Shown: one piece after another, positions 1 through 8,637 of the stretch | How positions within the stretch are numbered: the first letter of the stretch is position 1 | Layout of the letters: every line of letters begins with the position of its first letter | Source of the DNA: Clostridia bacterium | GTDB taxonomy: Bacteria > Bacillota > Clostridia > Oscillospirales > CAG-272 | Length of the DNA: 64,000 nucleotides | NCBI GenBank assembly: GCA_017472255.1 | Contig: JAFUQU010000024.1 | Span: 1-64,000, forward strand | Direction: 5' to 3' | Made by a program: the position numbers and the translations under genes | The notes under the pieces: model-generated | Database searches by the model: none | The model's input: only the letters and a program-made list of their open reading frames with translations | What the model was told of the DNA's origin: nothing

Positions 1-912
1 GACTGCATCATCGGCGCGGACAGCCACACCTGCACCTACGGCGCGCTGGGCGCATTCTCTACCGGCGTAGGCTCCACCGACATGGCCGCCGGTATGGCTA
101 CCGGCATGGCATGGTTCAAGGTGCCCTCCGCCATCAAATTCAACCTTTCCGGCAAGCTTCCCGCCAATTGCAGCGGTAAGGACGTAATTCTGTCCATCAT
201 CGGTCAGATCGGCGTGGACGGCGCGCTCTATCAGAGCATGGAGTTCGTCGGCGACGGCGTGGCTTCCCTCTCCATGGACGACCGTCTCTGCATCTGCAAC
301 ATGGCCATCGAAGCCGGCGCGAAGAACGGCATCTTCCCGGTGGACGACGTAACGCTGGCTTACCTGAACGGTCGCAGCGAGCGTCAGCCGGTGATCTACA
401 CCGCCGACGAGGACGCGGAATATGAACGTGTCATCGACATCGATCTGTCCGCCATCGTTCCCACCGTATCCTGCCCGCACCTTCCTGAAAACACCCATCC
501 CGCCGCTGAGCTTGGCGATATCAAGGTCGATCAGGTTGTTATCGGCTCCTGCACCAACGGACGCATGGAGGATATGGAAACTGCCTACCGCATCCTGAAG
601 GGCAACAAGGTTGCCGACGGCGTGCGCTGCATCATCATTCCCGCCACCATGCAGATCTACCGCGACTGCGTGGAGCGCGGCTACATCACCGCTTTCATCG
701 ACGCCGGTGCGGTCGTATCCACGCCCACCTGCGGTCCCTGCCTGGGCGGTTACATGGGCATTCTCGCCGAAGGTGAGCGCTGCATCGCCACCACCAACCG
801 CAACTTTGTCGGCCGCATGGGTCATGTGGACAGCGATGTTTACCTCGCAAGCCCCGCGACAGCGGCTACAAGCGCACTGACCGTTTACATCACCAATCAG
901 AAGGAGGTCTGA
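1..912 (+). CDS. leuC: 3-isopropylmalate dehydratase large subunit, 5' end cut by window
   Basis: The reading frame is open from base 1, so the start lies upstream of the window; 303 codons remain. The large subunit isomerises 2- to 3-isopropylmalate in leucine synthesis, in the cytoplasm, with the LeuD subunit. The aconitase-family iron-sulfur cysteines are visible in SCTNGR (about base 547) and CGPCLGG (about base 730), followed by the usual [11 protein letters not shown] segment. The stop is followed after 2 bases by leuD, whose ribosome site AGGAGGT lies in the last codons of this gene. The length of a typical bacterial LeuC of this short archaeal/clostridial type is about 420 residues, so roughly a quarter is missing. 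Identification is secure. Confidence 0.96.
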   Translation, partial: DCIIGADSHTCTYGALGAFSTGVGSTDMAAGMATGMAWFKVPSAIKFNLSGKLPANCSGKDVILSIIGQIGVDGALYQSMEFVGDGVASLSMDDRLCICNMAIEAGAKNGIFPVDDVTLAYLNGRSERQPVIYTADEDAEYERVIDIDLSAIVPTVSCPHLPENTHPAAELGDIKVDQVVIGSCTNGRMEDMETAYRILKGNKVADGVRCIIIPATMQIYRDCVERGYITAFIDAGAVVSTPTCGPCLGGYMGILAEGERCIATTNRNFVGRMGHVDSDVYLASPATAATSALTVYITNQKEV

Positions 913-914
913 AC

Positions 915-1400
915 ATGAATACACAGGGTAAAGTTTTCAAATATCCGGACAACGTGGACACCGACGTCATCATCCCCGCCCGCTATCTGAACACCCCCAA
1001 GGCGGAGGAGCTGGCGCTCCACTGCATGGAGGATATCGACGCCGACTTCGTCAAGAAGGTTCAGCCCGGCGACATCATGGTTGCAGGCTGGAACTTCGGC
1101 TGCGGCTCTTCCCGTGAACACGCGCCGCTGGTTATCAAAACCTGCAAAACCGGCTGCGTCATCGCCAAGAGCTTCGCGCGCATCTTCTACCGCAACGCCA
1201 TCAACATCGGTCTGCCGATCCTTGAATGCGAGCAGGCTGCCGAGGAAATCGCTGCGGGCGATGAGGTGAAGGTGGACTTCGACACCGGCGTAATCACCGA
1301 CGTAACCACCGGCAAAACCTATCAGGCTCAGCCCTTCCCCGAGTTCATTCAGAACATCATCAAAAAGGGCGGTCTGCTGGCATCGCTGAAGGGAGAATGA
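915..1400 (+). CDS. leuD: 3-isopropylmalate dehydratase small subunit
   Basis: This 161-residue protein is the swivelling small subunit that completes the isopropylmalate isomerase active site with LeuC. It has the short-type LeuD features: [18 protein letters not shown] at the N terminus and the substrate-loop motif [14 protein letters not shown] near residues 57-70, then [14 protein letters not shown]. The start ATG is preceded by AGGAGGTCTGAAC. It sits 2 bases after leuC and its stop overlaps the start of leuB by 4 bases (ATGA), so the three genes should be translated as one coupled unit. Length is normal for the family. Confidence 0.96.
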   Translation: MNTQGKVFKYPDNVDTDVIIPARYLNTPKAEELALHCMEDIDADFVKKVQPGDIMVAGWNFGCGSSREHAPLVIKTCKTGCVIAKSFARIFYRNAINIGLPILECEQAAEEIAAGDEVKVDFDTGVITDVTTGKTYQAQPFPEFIQNIIKKGGLLASLKGE

Positions 1401-2476
1401 GCATGAACAAGAAAATTACCGTTCTCTCCGGCGACGGCATCGGTCCGGAAATCGTCGCCGAGGCGATTAAGGTGCTGGACAAGGTGGGCGAAGTTTACGG
1501 TCACACCTTCGATTATACTTACGTTGACATCGGCGGCTGCTCCATCGACAAGTACGGCGTGCCGATCACCGACGAGGGCATGGCGCTCTGCAAATCGGCG
1601 GACAGCGTGCTGCTGGGCGCGGTCGGCGGTCCCAAGTGGGACAGCTGCCCTCCCGCCATCCGTCCCGAGAAGGCGCTGCTTGCCGTTCGCAAGGAGCTGG
1701 GACTTTTCGCCAACCTCCGCCCCACCAAGCTGTTCCCCCAGCTTGCCAGCGCTTCCCCGCTGAAGCCTGAGGTTGTGGGCGGCGGCATCGACCTGCTGAT
1801 CGTCCGCGAACTGACCGGCGGCGTTTACTTCGGTCCGAAGAAGACCGAGGAAGTAAACGGCGAACTGCTTGCCACCGACATCATGCCCTACTCCGAGCAT
1901 GAGATCGAGCGGATCGGTCGCGTCGCCTTCGAAACCGCCATGAAGCGCGGTAAGAAGCTGGCGTCCGTGGACAAGGCGAACGTGCTGGACACCTCCCGTC
2001 TGTGGAGAAAGACCATGCACCGTCTGGCAGAGGAATATCCCGAGGTGGAATACAGCGACATTCTGGTGGACAACACCGCCATGCAGCTGATCAAGAATCC
2101 TACCCAGTTCGACGTGCTGGTCACGGAGAATATGTTCGGCGACATCCTGTCCGACGAAGCCTCCATGCTGACCGGCTCCATCGGCATGATGCCTTCTGCG
2201 TCCCTGTCCTCCACGACGCTGGGTATGTACGAGCCGATTCACGGCTCCGCTCCCGACATCGCCGGTTTGAACGTGGCGAACCCGCTGGGCACCATTCTGT
2301 CTGCGGCGATGATGCTGCGCTACTCCTTCGATATGGCGAAGGAAGCCGACGCCATCGAAGCGGCGGTCAACCGCGTGCTGGACGCCGGCTATCGCACCGG
2401 CGACATCATGCAGGAAGGCTGCACCCGCACCTCCTGCACCGAGATGGGCAGTCTGGTTGTTCAGAATATTCAGTAA
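1397..2476 (+). CDS. leuB: 3-isopropylmalate dehydrogenase
   Basis: This 359-residue protein is the NAD-dependent dehydrogenase of the beta-decarboxylating family that oxidises 3-isopropylmalate in leucine synthesis. Visible signatures are the N-terminal [15 protein letters not shown], the substrate-binding run LRPTKLFPQ and RELTGG with VYFG, the metal-site region [11 protein letters not shown] and [17 protein letters not shown], and [13 protein letters not shown] at the nucleotide site. The first ATG overlaps the leuD stop (ATGA); a second in-frame ATG lies two codons later at 1403, and either could be used. Gene order C-D-B with no leuA in view means leuA is probably upstream, outside the window. 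A strong terminator begins at its stop codon. Confidence 0.96.
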   Translation: MSMNKKITVLSGDGIGPEIVAEAIKVLDKVGEVYGHTFDYTYVDIGGCSIDKYGVPITDEGMALCKSADSVLLGAVGGPKWDSCPPAIRPEKALLAVRKELGLFANLRPTKLFPQLASASPLKPEVVGGGIDLLIVRELTGGVYFGPKKTEEVNGELLATDIMPYSEHEIERIGRVAFETAMKRGKKLASVDKANVLDTSRLWRKTMHRLAEEYPEVEYSDILVDNTAMQLIKNPTQFDVLVTENMFGDILSDEASMLTGSIGMMPSASLSSTTLGMYEPIHGSAPDIAGLNVANPLGTILSAAMMLRYSFDMAKEADAIEAAVNRVLDAGYRTGDIMQEGCTRTSCTEMGSLVVQNIQ

Positions 2477-2515
2477 AAATCAGACCCCGGTCTTGCGACC
2501 GGGGTCTGATTTTTA
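2474..2515 (+). terminator. Rho-independent terminator of the leu operon
   Basis: A perfect 19-bp inverted repeat (2474-2492 and 2497-2515) with a 4-base loop, GC-rich in its core and ending in TTTTTA. The left arm includes the leuB stop codon. The A-run on the left arm makes it work on either strand, but only plus-strand genes are upstream. Confidence 0.95.
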
Positions 2516-2538
2516 CAGGAAAATATTGCGGCATTGAC

Positions 2539-2567
2539 TTGATAATTCGACATGGATGTGCTATAAT
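2539..2567 (+). promoter_or_regulatory. SigA-type promoter of the sugar ABC operon
   Basis: TTGATA at 2539-2544 and TATAAT at 2562-2567 with a 17-base spacer, about 73 bases before the first gene. The leader then contains a small perfect hairpin (CGGCGG at 2586-2591, CCGCCG at 2596-2601) before the ribosome site GGAAAGGA. Nothing else regulatory is recognisable. Confidence 0.85.
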
Positions 2568-2639
2568 TTATAGTAAGAAAGTTCACGGCGGCGCACCGCC
2601 GGAAATTTACATCCCTCTCACGGAAAGGAATAAAACCGC

Positions 2640-3740
2640 ATGAAAGTGGTATTACAGAATCTGACAAAAAAATTCCCCAACCGAAATAAAAAGGTTCAGG
2701 AAGACGTGGTAGCGGTCAATGACTTCACCTTCGAAATCCCGGACGGCAAGCTGATCGGTCTGCTCGGTCCCTCCGGCTGCGGCAAGAGCACCACCCTGAG
2801 CCTGATCTGCGGCTTGCAGAAGCCCACATCCGGCAAAATCTTCTTCGGCGACGACGATGTCACCGAGCTTCCCCCCGAAAACCGGGGCGTGGGCATGGTT
2901 TTCCAGAACTACGCCCTCTACCCCCATCTGACCGTGAAGCAGAACATCCTCTTCCCGCTGGAAAATCTCAAGGGCAAGGACAGGCTCACCAAAGATCAGA
3001 TGCTGGAAAAAGCCCACCAAATCGCCAAGCTGGTGCAGATCGACGAGCTGATGGAACGCAAGCCCAGCGAACTTTCCGGCGGTCAGCAGCAGCGTGTTGC
3101 CATCGCCCGGGCGCTGGTGAAAATGCCCCGGGTGCTTCTGCTGGACGAGCCGTTGTCCAACCTGGACGCCCGTCTGCGGCTTCAGACCCGGGAGGAAATT
3201 CGCCGCATCCAGCGGGAAACCGGCATCACCACCATCTTTGTCACCCACGATCAGGAGGAAGCGATGAGCATTTCCGACCAGATCGTCGTCATGAAAGCGG
3301 GCGTGGTGCAGCAGATCGGAAGACCGCAGGATGTATACAACAGCCCCGTCAATCTGTTCGTGGCGAAATTCCTGGGCACACCGCCCATCAACGTCTTCGA
3401 CGGCAGGGTCAGCGGCGGTCGGCTGTACATCGGCAACGACTGTGTGATGGACGTTGGGGGCGTGTCCGATCAGGATGTGACCGTCGGCATCCGTCCCGAA
3501 GGCTTCGTGCTGTGCGAAAACGGTCCGCTCTGCTGCAAACTGAGCGGCGTGGAGGTCATGGGACGGGACATCAGCATCGTCTCCACCAACACCTCCTCCC
3601 TCAATCCCACCATCCGCTCGATCATCAGCGCCGAGAACGAGGTCGCCCCCGACGCCGAAATCGTCCGCTTCACCCTCAAGCCGAACAAGGTCTTCCTGTT
3701 CAGCAAAGCCGACGAAGCGCGGATTTCCTTTGGCGGCTGA
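2640..3740 (+). CDS. Sugar ABC importer ATPase (MsmK/UgpC/MalK type)
   Basis: This 366-residue cytoplasmic protein should power the two permeases encoded directly downstream. It has Walker A GPSGCGKS near residue 44, Q-loop VFQNYALYPH, signature LSGGQQQR, Walker B VLLLDEPLSNLDA and the H-loop VTHDQEEA, followed by a C-terminal TOBE/MalK-like regulatory region from about residue 240. Such ATPases often serve several carbohydrate importers in one cell, so it might also energise importers built from orphan binding proteins such as the one at 45404; that is inference. It is the first gene of a four-gene operon. Length matches the family. Confidence 0.93.
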   Translation: MKVVLQNLTKKFPNRNKKVQEDVVAVNDFTFEIPDGKLIGLLGPSGCGKSTTLSLICGLQKPTSGKIFFGDDDVTELPPENRGVGMVFQNYALYPHLTVKQNILFPLENLKGKDRLTKDQMLEKAHQIAKLVQIDELMERKPSELSGGQQQRVAIARALVKMPRVLLLDEPLSNLDARLRLQTREEIRRIQRETGITTIFVTHDQEEAMSISDQIVVMKAGVVQQIGRPQDVYNSPVNLFVAKFLGTPPINVFDGRVSGGRLYIGNDCVMDVGGVSDQDVTVGIRPEGFVLCENGPLCCKLSGVEVMGRDISIVSTNTSSLNPTIRSIISAENEVAPDAEIVRFTLKPNKVFLFSKADEARISFGG

Positions 3741-3752
3741 TCGGAGGCAGAT

Positions 3753-4643
3753 ATGGAAAACAACAACCGTAAAGCCTGGCTTTATCTGCTCCCGGCGATT
3801 CTCTTTATGGGGCTGTTTATGGTCTATCCGCTGGTGGACGTGTTCATCTACTCCTTCGAGGAGGGCTACAACTCCGCTTCCCAGACCTTCTTCGGCACGG
3901 GTTTGTATAACTATTCCTACGTGCTGCACGACCCCTACTTTTTGCAGGCGGTGAAGAACACCTTTATTCTGGTTATCATCACCGTTCCGCTGTCCACGGG
4001 CATCGCCCTGCTGATTTCGGTGGGGTTAAGCTCCATCAAGCCCCTGCGCAACCTCTATCAGACGGTCTACTTCCTGCCCTACGTGACCAATACGCTGGCG
4101 GTGGGTCTGGTGTTCATGATTCTGTTCAAGAAAACCGCCTACTCGGACGGTCTGGTGAACCTGCTCATCAACCTGTTCGGCGGAAGCTCGGTGGACTTCA
4201 TCGACGGACCCTACTGGGCGAAAATGTTCGTGCTCTGCTTCTATACAATCTGGGTGGTCATGCCCTTCAAGATTCTGATTCTAACCAGCGCGCTGGCGTC
4301 GGTGAACCAGGATTACTACAACGCCGCCCGGGTTGACGGCACGTCGAAGCTGCGCATCTTCACGAAAATCACGCTGCCTATGATTTCACCCATGATCTTC
4401 TATTTAGTGATCACCGGCTTCATCGGCGCGTTCAAAGCCTACAGCGACGCGGTGGCGCTTTTCGGCACCAACCTGAACGCGGCGGGCATGAATACTATCG
4501 TGGGCTATGTCTACGATATGCTGTACGGCGACAGCGGCGGATATCCGTCCTACGCTTCCGCGGCGGCTATCATCCTGTTCGCCATCGTGCTGACCATCAC
4601 CGTCATCAATCTGCTGGTCAGCAAAAAGCACGTGCATTATTGA
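3753..4643 (+). CDS. Sugar ABC importer permease, MalF/UgpA type
   Basis: A 296-residue integral membrane protein with six likely transmembrane helices, the first being LYLLPAILFMGLFMVYPLV. The EAA-loop that docks on the ATPase is visible as YYNAARVDGTSKLRIFTKITLP (about residues 188-209, shown here only as its key AARVDG core). It should form the translocation pore with the next gene product. It begins 12 bases after the ATPase gene and 8 bases before the second permease gene. Substrate cannot be read from the sequence; glycerol-3-phosphate, maltose-type oligosaccharides or other sugars are possible. Confidence 0.92.
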   Translation: MENNNRKAWLYLLPAILFMGLFMVYPLVDVFIYSFEEGYNSASQTFFGTGLYNYSYVLHDPYFLQAVKNTFILVIITVPLSTGIALLISVGLSSIKPLRNLYQTVYFLPYVTNTLAVGLVFMILFKKTAYSDGLVNLLINLFGGSSVDFIDGPYWAKMFVLCFYTIWVVMPFKILILTSALASVNQDYYNAARVDGTSKLRIFTKITLPMISPMIFYLVITGFIGAFKAYSDAVALFGTNLNAAGMNTIVGYVYDMLYGDSGGYPSYASAAAIILFAIVLTITVINLLVSKKHVHY

Positions 4644-4651
4644 GGTAAATC

Positions 4652-5521
4652 ATGGAGACAAACTACGATAAAATCGAAAAAGCGGCAAAAACCCGCAGAA
4701 CGGTCACAAAGGTTATCGTCTATACCCTGCTGACCCTCTGGGCGCTGATGGTGCTCTTTCCCTTCTACTGGATGCTGCTCACCTCCGTCAAGAGCTACGG
4801 CTCCTACAACGCCGAGTACATCCCGAAATTCTTCACCCTGTCGCCCACATTGCAGAACTACATAGACGGCTTCACCACGGTAAATTTGGGGCGCTATGTG
4901 CTGAACACGGTGATCTTCACCGTAGCCACCACGGCGCTGATGCTGATTGTCACCATCCCGGCGGCCTTTGCCTTCGCGCGGCTAAACTTCCGTGGGAAGA
5001 ATCTCGCCTTCACGCTGCTCCTGTCGCTGATGATGATTCCCAACGAGCTGGTTATCATTACCAACTACACCACCATCACCAACTGGGATATGCGCAACAC
5101 CTTCATAGGATTGATTCTCCCGTCGGTGGCGTCGGTGTTCTACATCTATCTGCTGCGGGAAAACTTCGCGCAGATTCCCGACGAGCTTTACTACGCCGCC
5201 AAGGTGGACGGCACCTCCGACTTCAAATACCTCTGGAAGGTGATGATTCCCATCTGCAAGCCGACGATCGTCACCATCACCATCCTTAAGGTCATCGAAT
5301 GCTGGAATTCCTACGTCTGGCCCCGTCTGGTCACGGACGATGAAGCCTACTACCTGGTCTCCGGCGGCATTCAGGAAATCCGCGAGAACGGCTTCGGGCG
5401 GGAGAATATTCCGGCGATGATGGCGGCGGTGGTCGTCATTTCAGTGCCGCTGATCGTGCTGTTCCTGATCTTCCGCAAGAAGATTATGGCGGGCGTGGCG
5501 AGAGGAGGCACCAAGGGATGA
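4652..5521 (+). CDS. Sugar ABC importer permease, MalG/UgpE type
   Basis: A 289-residue integral membrane protein with six likely helices (first: VIVYTLLTLWALMVLFPFYW) and the EAA-loop core AAKVDGTSDF near residue 190. The C-terminal half of typical MalG/UgpE proteins is seen in ECWNSYVWPRL. It pairs with the preceding permease. Its stop overlaps the start of the binding-protein gene by 4 bases (ATGA), so production of transporter core and binding protein is translationally coupled, unlike many importers in which the binding protein comes first and is made in excess. Confidence 0.92.
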   Translation: METNYDKIEKAAKTRRTVTKVIVYTLLTLWALMVLFPFYWMLLTSVKSYGSYNAEYIPKFFTLSPTLQNYIDGFTTVNLGRYVLNTVIFTVATTALMLIVTIPAAFAFARLNFRGKNLAFTLLLSLMMIPNELVIITNYTTITNWDMRNTFIGLILPSVASVFYIYLLRENFAQIPDELYYAAKVDGTSDFKYLWKVMIPICKPTIVTITILKVIECWNSYVWPRLVTDDEAYYLVSGGIQEIRENGFGRENIPAMMAAVVVISVPLIVLFLIFRKKIMAGVARGGTKG

Positions 5522-7122
5522 AACGACTTGTATCCCTTCTTCTGCTGGCTGCCGTCAGCCTGACGGCGCTCACCGGCTGTCATGGCGCAAAGGGGCTGGA
5601 GCCTTTCTCCATTCCGGAGGAATTCGACACCTCCCGGGATTATGAAATCACCTTCTGGGCGAAGAACGACACCAACAAGGCGCAGACCGACATCTACGAG
5701 AAGGCCATCGCCGATTTCGAGGCGCTCTACCCCAATATCAAGGTGAACCTGCGGCTCTACACCGACTACGGCAGAATCTACAACGATGTCATCACCAACA
5801 TCGCCACCCAGACCACCCCCAACGTCTGCATCACCTACCCCGACCACATCGCCACCTATCTGACCGGTACGAACATCGTTGTCCCGCTGGATGAGCTGTT
5901 CGCCGACGCAGAATACGGTCTGGGCGGCAGCGAGGTGCGGTTCGATTCCCCGACGCAGGACGAGATCATCCCCAAGTTTCTTGAGGAATGCTCCTTCGCC
6001 GGACACTACTACGCCATCCCCTATATGCGCTCCACCGAGGCCTGCTATGTGAACAAAACCTATGTGGAAGCGCTGGGCTACGAGCTTCCCGAAACGCTCA
6101 CGTGGGATTTCATCTGGGAGGTTTCCGATGCCGCCACGGCGAAAAACGCGGACGGCACTTACAAGCTCAACGGACAGAATGTGATGATTCCCTTCATCTA
6201 CAAATCCACCGACAATATGATGATTTCCATGCTGAAGCAGAAGGGCGCGGGTTATTCCACCGACGAGGGTGAGATTCTGATCTTCAACGACACCACCAAG
6301 GAGCTGCTGTACACCGTGGCAGAACACGTCGAAAAGGGCGCCTTCTCCACCTTCAAAATCTCCAGCTACCCGGCGAACTTCCTCAACGCCGGACAGTGCG
6401 TCTTCGCCATCGATTCCACCGCCGGCGCCACCTGGATGGGCACCTACGCCCCGCTGTCGGACATCAGCGAAGAAGCGCTGGTGGAGTTCGAAACCGTGGT
6501 CATGGAAATCCCCCAGTTCGACCCGGAGAACCCGCAGATGATTTCCCAGGGACCGTCGGTCTGCGTGTTCAACAAGAGCGACCCGCAGGAGGTGCTGGCA
6601 TCCTGGCTGTTCGCCCAGTATCTGCTGACCAACGACGTGCAGATCGCTTACGCCGGAACCGAGGGCTATGTGCCCGTAACGTCCAAGGCGCAGAATTCGG
6701 CGGAATACCGCGATTACCTCTCCCGCAGCGGCGAGGACAACAACACCTATTACGAGGTGAAAATCCAGGCTTCCCAGCTTCTGCTGGAGCATACCGGCGA
6801 TACCTTCGTCACGCCGGTGTTCAACGGTTCGGCTTCCCTTCGTGACGCCGCCGGACAGCTGATCGAGCACGTGACAAAATCCGTTCGCCGCAAGGAAACG
6901 GTGGACGATACCTACATCGAGGAGCTTTACAGCGACATCACTTCCCTTTACCGCCTGAATCAGAGCCGTCCGCAGGGCGGCGAATCGGCAGGCAAGGCGG
7001 AGCTGGGACCGCTTCCGGCGACGGCGGTGGTACTGCTGGCGGCGCTTGCCGGGGCGTGGGTGCTGATCGGCGTCTACGTGTTCACAGAAGCGTTAAAAAA
7101 ACGTAAAAAAATACGCCGATAG
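5518..7122 (+). CDS. Family-1 solute-binding lipoprotein with C-terminal membrane anchor
   Basis: This 534-residue protein is the extracellular sugar-binding component of the importer. The N terminus is a lipoprotein signal with lipobox LTGC (Cys about residue 20). The body fits the extracellular family-1 binding fold (EITFWAKNDTNKAQTDIYEK at the start, then GYVPVTSKAQ near the end). Unusually, after about residue 495 there is a hydrophobic helix rich in A, V and L followed by a basic tail ending KKRKKIRR, which looks like a transmembrane segment with cytoplasmic positive end. The protein would then be held at both ends. It is the last gene of the operon; no terminator separates it from the promoter at 7126. 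Confidence 0.9.
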   Translation: MKRLVSLLLLAAVSLTALTGCHGAKGLEPFSIPEEFDTSRDYEITFWAKNDTNKAQTDIYEKAIADFEALYPNIKVNLRLYTDYGRIYNDVITNIATQTTPNVCITYPDHIATYLTGTNIVVPLDELFADAEYGLGGSEVRFDSPTQDEIIPKFLEECSFAGHYYAIPYMRSTEACYVNKTYVEALGYELPETLTWDFIWEVSDAATAKNADGTYKLNGQNVMIPFIYKSTDNMMISMLKQKGAGYSTDEGEILIFNDTTKELLYTVAEHVEKGAFSTFKISSYPANFLNAGQCVFAIDSTAGATWMGTYAPLSDISEEALVEFETVVMEIPQFDPENPQMISQGPSVCVFNKSDPQEVLASWLFAQYLLTNDVQIAYAGTEGYVPVTSKAQNSAEYRDYLSRSGEDNNTYYEVKIQASQLLLEHTGDTFVTPVFNGSASLRDAAGQLIEHVTKSVRRKETVDDTYIEELYSDITSLYRLNQSRPQGGESAGKAELGPLPATAVVLLAALAGAWVLIGVYVFTEALKKRKKIRR

Positions 7123-7125
7123 ATA

Positions 7126-7154
7126 TTGACTTATCCGCCGTAATCATGTATAAT
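7126..7154 (+). promoter_or_regulatory. SigA-type promoter of the 7216 lipoprotein gene
   Basis: TTGACT at 7126-7131 and TATAAT at 7149-7154, spacer 17. It begins immediately after the binding-protein stop, so the downstream gene has its own transcription. Confidence 0.88.
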
Positions 7155-7215
7155 ATATATTGTACCTTTAAGGTATGACGTACATTTGAGTACGAACAGA
7201 AAAGGAGAAGTTAAA

Positions 7216-7938
7216 ATGAAAAAGATTTTAGCAATCGTGCTGGCACTGACCATGGCTCTGGCCATCGTTAGCTGCGGCGAAACCGCTGATGTCAAGGGCG
7301 AGGGCGTTATGACCCATGCCGAGTACATCGCCGCTGAGCTTGAGACCGAGGTCGTTATCGAGACCTACGTTCAGGCAAAGCAGTCCTGGTGGGATGGAAA
7401 GGGTACCTTCTACACGCAGGATAAGGAAGGCGCTTATTTCCTCTACAAAATGGCCTGCACCGAGGATGAGTACAACAAGCTGACCCCCGGCACCAAGATC
7501 AAAGTCACCGGCTTCAAGACCGAGTGGCAGGGCGAAGTCGAGATCATCGACGCCACCTATGAGATTCTGGACGGCAATTATGTCGCCAAGGCTGAGGATG
7601 TCACCTCCCTGCTTGGCAAGGACGAGCTGATCAACCATCAGAACAAGCTCGTTTCCTTCAAGGGCATGACCGTTGAGGCAGCTGCTGAGGGCAGCGACGC
7701 AGCGTTCCTGTACAACTGGGACGGTTCCGGTCAGGACGGCAACGACCTGTACTTCAACGTTTCCAAGGACGGTCAGACCTACACCTTCACCGTTGAGTCC
7801 TATCTCACCGGCGCGGGCACCGACGTTTACGAGGCTGTTAAGGCGCTGAAGGTCGGCGACGTGATCGACATGGAAGGCTTCCTGTACTGGTACAACGGCG
7901 CTAACCCCCACATCACCGCCGTTTCCGCAGCGAAGTAA
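7216..7938 (+). CDS. Small lipoprotein with OB-fold-like repeats, function unknown
   Basis: A 240-residue secreted lipoprotein: signal MKKILAIVLALTMALAIVSC with lipobox IVSC. I chose the ATG at 7216 because GGAGAAG lies 7 bases before it and the signal peptide begins there. The mature part contains two related segments (about residues 35-125 and 130-240) with the pattern V..ETYVQAK...GK...Y.Q...G.YFLY and GTKIKVTG..., like the strand order of OB-fold domains seen in clostridial surface lipoproteins. Codon use is strongly biased, suggesting good expression. It is monocistronic, between its own promoter and terminator. No substrate can be inferred. Confidence 0.8.
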   Translation: MKKILAIVLALTMALAIVSCGETADVKGEGVMTHAEYIAAELETEVVIETYVQAKQSWWDGKGTFYTQDKEGAYFLYKMACTEDEYNKLTPGTKIKVTGFKTEWQGEVEIIDATYEILDGNYVAKAEDVTSLLGKDELINHQNKLVSFKGMTVEAAAEGSDAAFLYNWDGSGQDGNDLYFNVSKDGQTYTFTVESYLTGAGTDVYEAVKALKVGDVIDMEGFLYWYNGANPHITAVSAAK

Positions 7939-7957
7939 TCCTACCATATGAAATCGG

Positions 7958-7987
7958 GCATCACCTCTTATGAGGTGATGCTTTTTT
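7958..7987 (+). terminator. Rho-independent terminator
   Basis: Perfect 10-bp stem GCATCACCTC / GAGGTGATGC (7958-7967, 7972-7981), loop TTAT, followed by six T. Confidence 0.93.
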
Positions 7988-8007
7988 ATTATGTTTCATC
8001 CAATCGC

Positions 8008-8036
8008 TTGACAGGATTGCGTTTTCATGGTATAAT
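8008..8036 (+). promoter_or_regulatory. Consensus SigA promoter of the MutS-like operon
   Basis: TTGACA at 8008-8013 and TATAAT at 8031-8036 with a 17-base spacer: both boxes match consensus exactly. Confidence 0.92.
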
Positions 8037-8070
8037 GATATAAAGTCAACACCATGAAAGGATGTGCGAT

Positions 8071-8637
8071 ATGACCTTCTGGCTCACATTGGCGGGCGTA
8101 CTGCTCCTGCTGGCGGCGATTCCCCGCATTCGATGCTTCTTCAAGCGGATGTCGCTCTGCATCCGCCTGAAACAGGTTTGCCGACGCCGGGAATTCCATC
8201 TGATCGGTACCCACCCGCTCTGGATGCTGGGGCATAAGCGGGGGAGCGCCTGCGATTTCTACGTGGAAACGTCGGGAAGCGTCTGGGCGGTGAAGCTGTT
8301 CGGCATGGCGCGAAAAAACGATGCGCTGGTATTCAACCAGACCGGGCGTTATTTCGTTCGGCATTTTGCCGCCTTTATCTCCTACGGCAGCACCGTCCGC
8401 ATCCCCATCGAAAGCAAAGCACGTTCGCTGCCCGCATACGACTTCCGCCGGAATTATCACATGGAGTGGGAGATCAAAACGCCCCGCCCCGTCCTGCTGG
8501 TACATCCCACCTGCCGCGAAATCCACCGTCAGCCCCAAAGCGGCGGCGAAACCATCATCGGCGCGGGGGATGTGGTGAACGGTATGGAAGTCTTTTCGCT
8601 GACCCGCCTGATCAGCGCGCTGGAAGGAGAACTGTGA
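8071..8637 (+). CDS. Membrane-anchored protein of unknown function, first gene of MutS-like operon
   Basis: A 188-residue protein. The ATG at 8071 is preferred over the one at 8062 because AAAGGATG lies 5-8 bases before it and the hydrophobic helix FWLTLAGVLLLLAAIPRI starts there. After this single N-terminal membrane segment comes a basic cytoplasmic-looking stretch and a soluble region with VLLVHPTCREI and GDVVNGMEVF near the end; similar hydrophobic/HPTC patterns occur in unannotated clostridial proteins, but I do not recognise a named family. Its TGA overlaps the next ATG (TGATG), so it is translated together with the MutS-like ATPases and may share their role. Confidence 0.72.
   Translation: MTFWLTLAGVLLLLAAIPRIRCFFKRMSLCIRLKQVCRRREFHLIGTHPLWMLGHKRGSACDFYVETSGSVWAVKLFGMARKNDALVFNQTGRYFVRHFAAFISYGSTVRIPIESKARSLPAYDFRRNYHMEWEIKTPRPVLLVHPTCREIHRQPQSGGETIIGAGDVVNGMEVFSLTRLISALEGEL

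Noticed and set aside
2474..2640. T-box or leucine riboswitch near the leu genes
   Set aside because: The region follows the operon, not precedes it, and holds only a terminator, a promoter and a small hairpin. The leu leader is outside the window.
5371..6870. Minus-strand open frame of 499 codons under the sugar-binding protein gene
   Set aside because: Antisense shadow; the plus-strand gene has a lipobox, family motifs and operon context.
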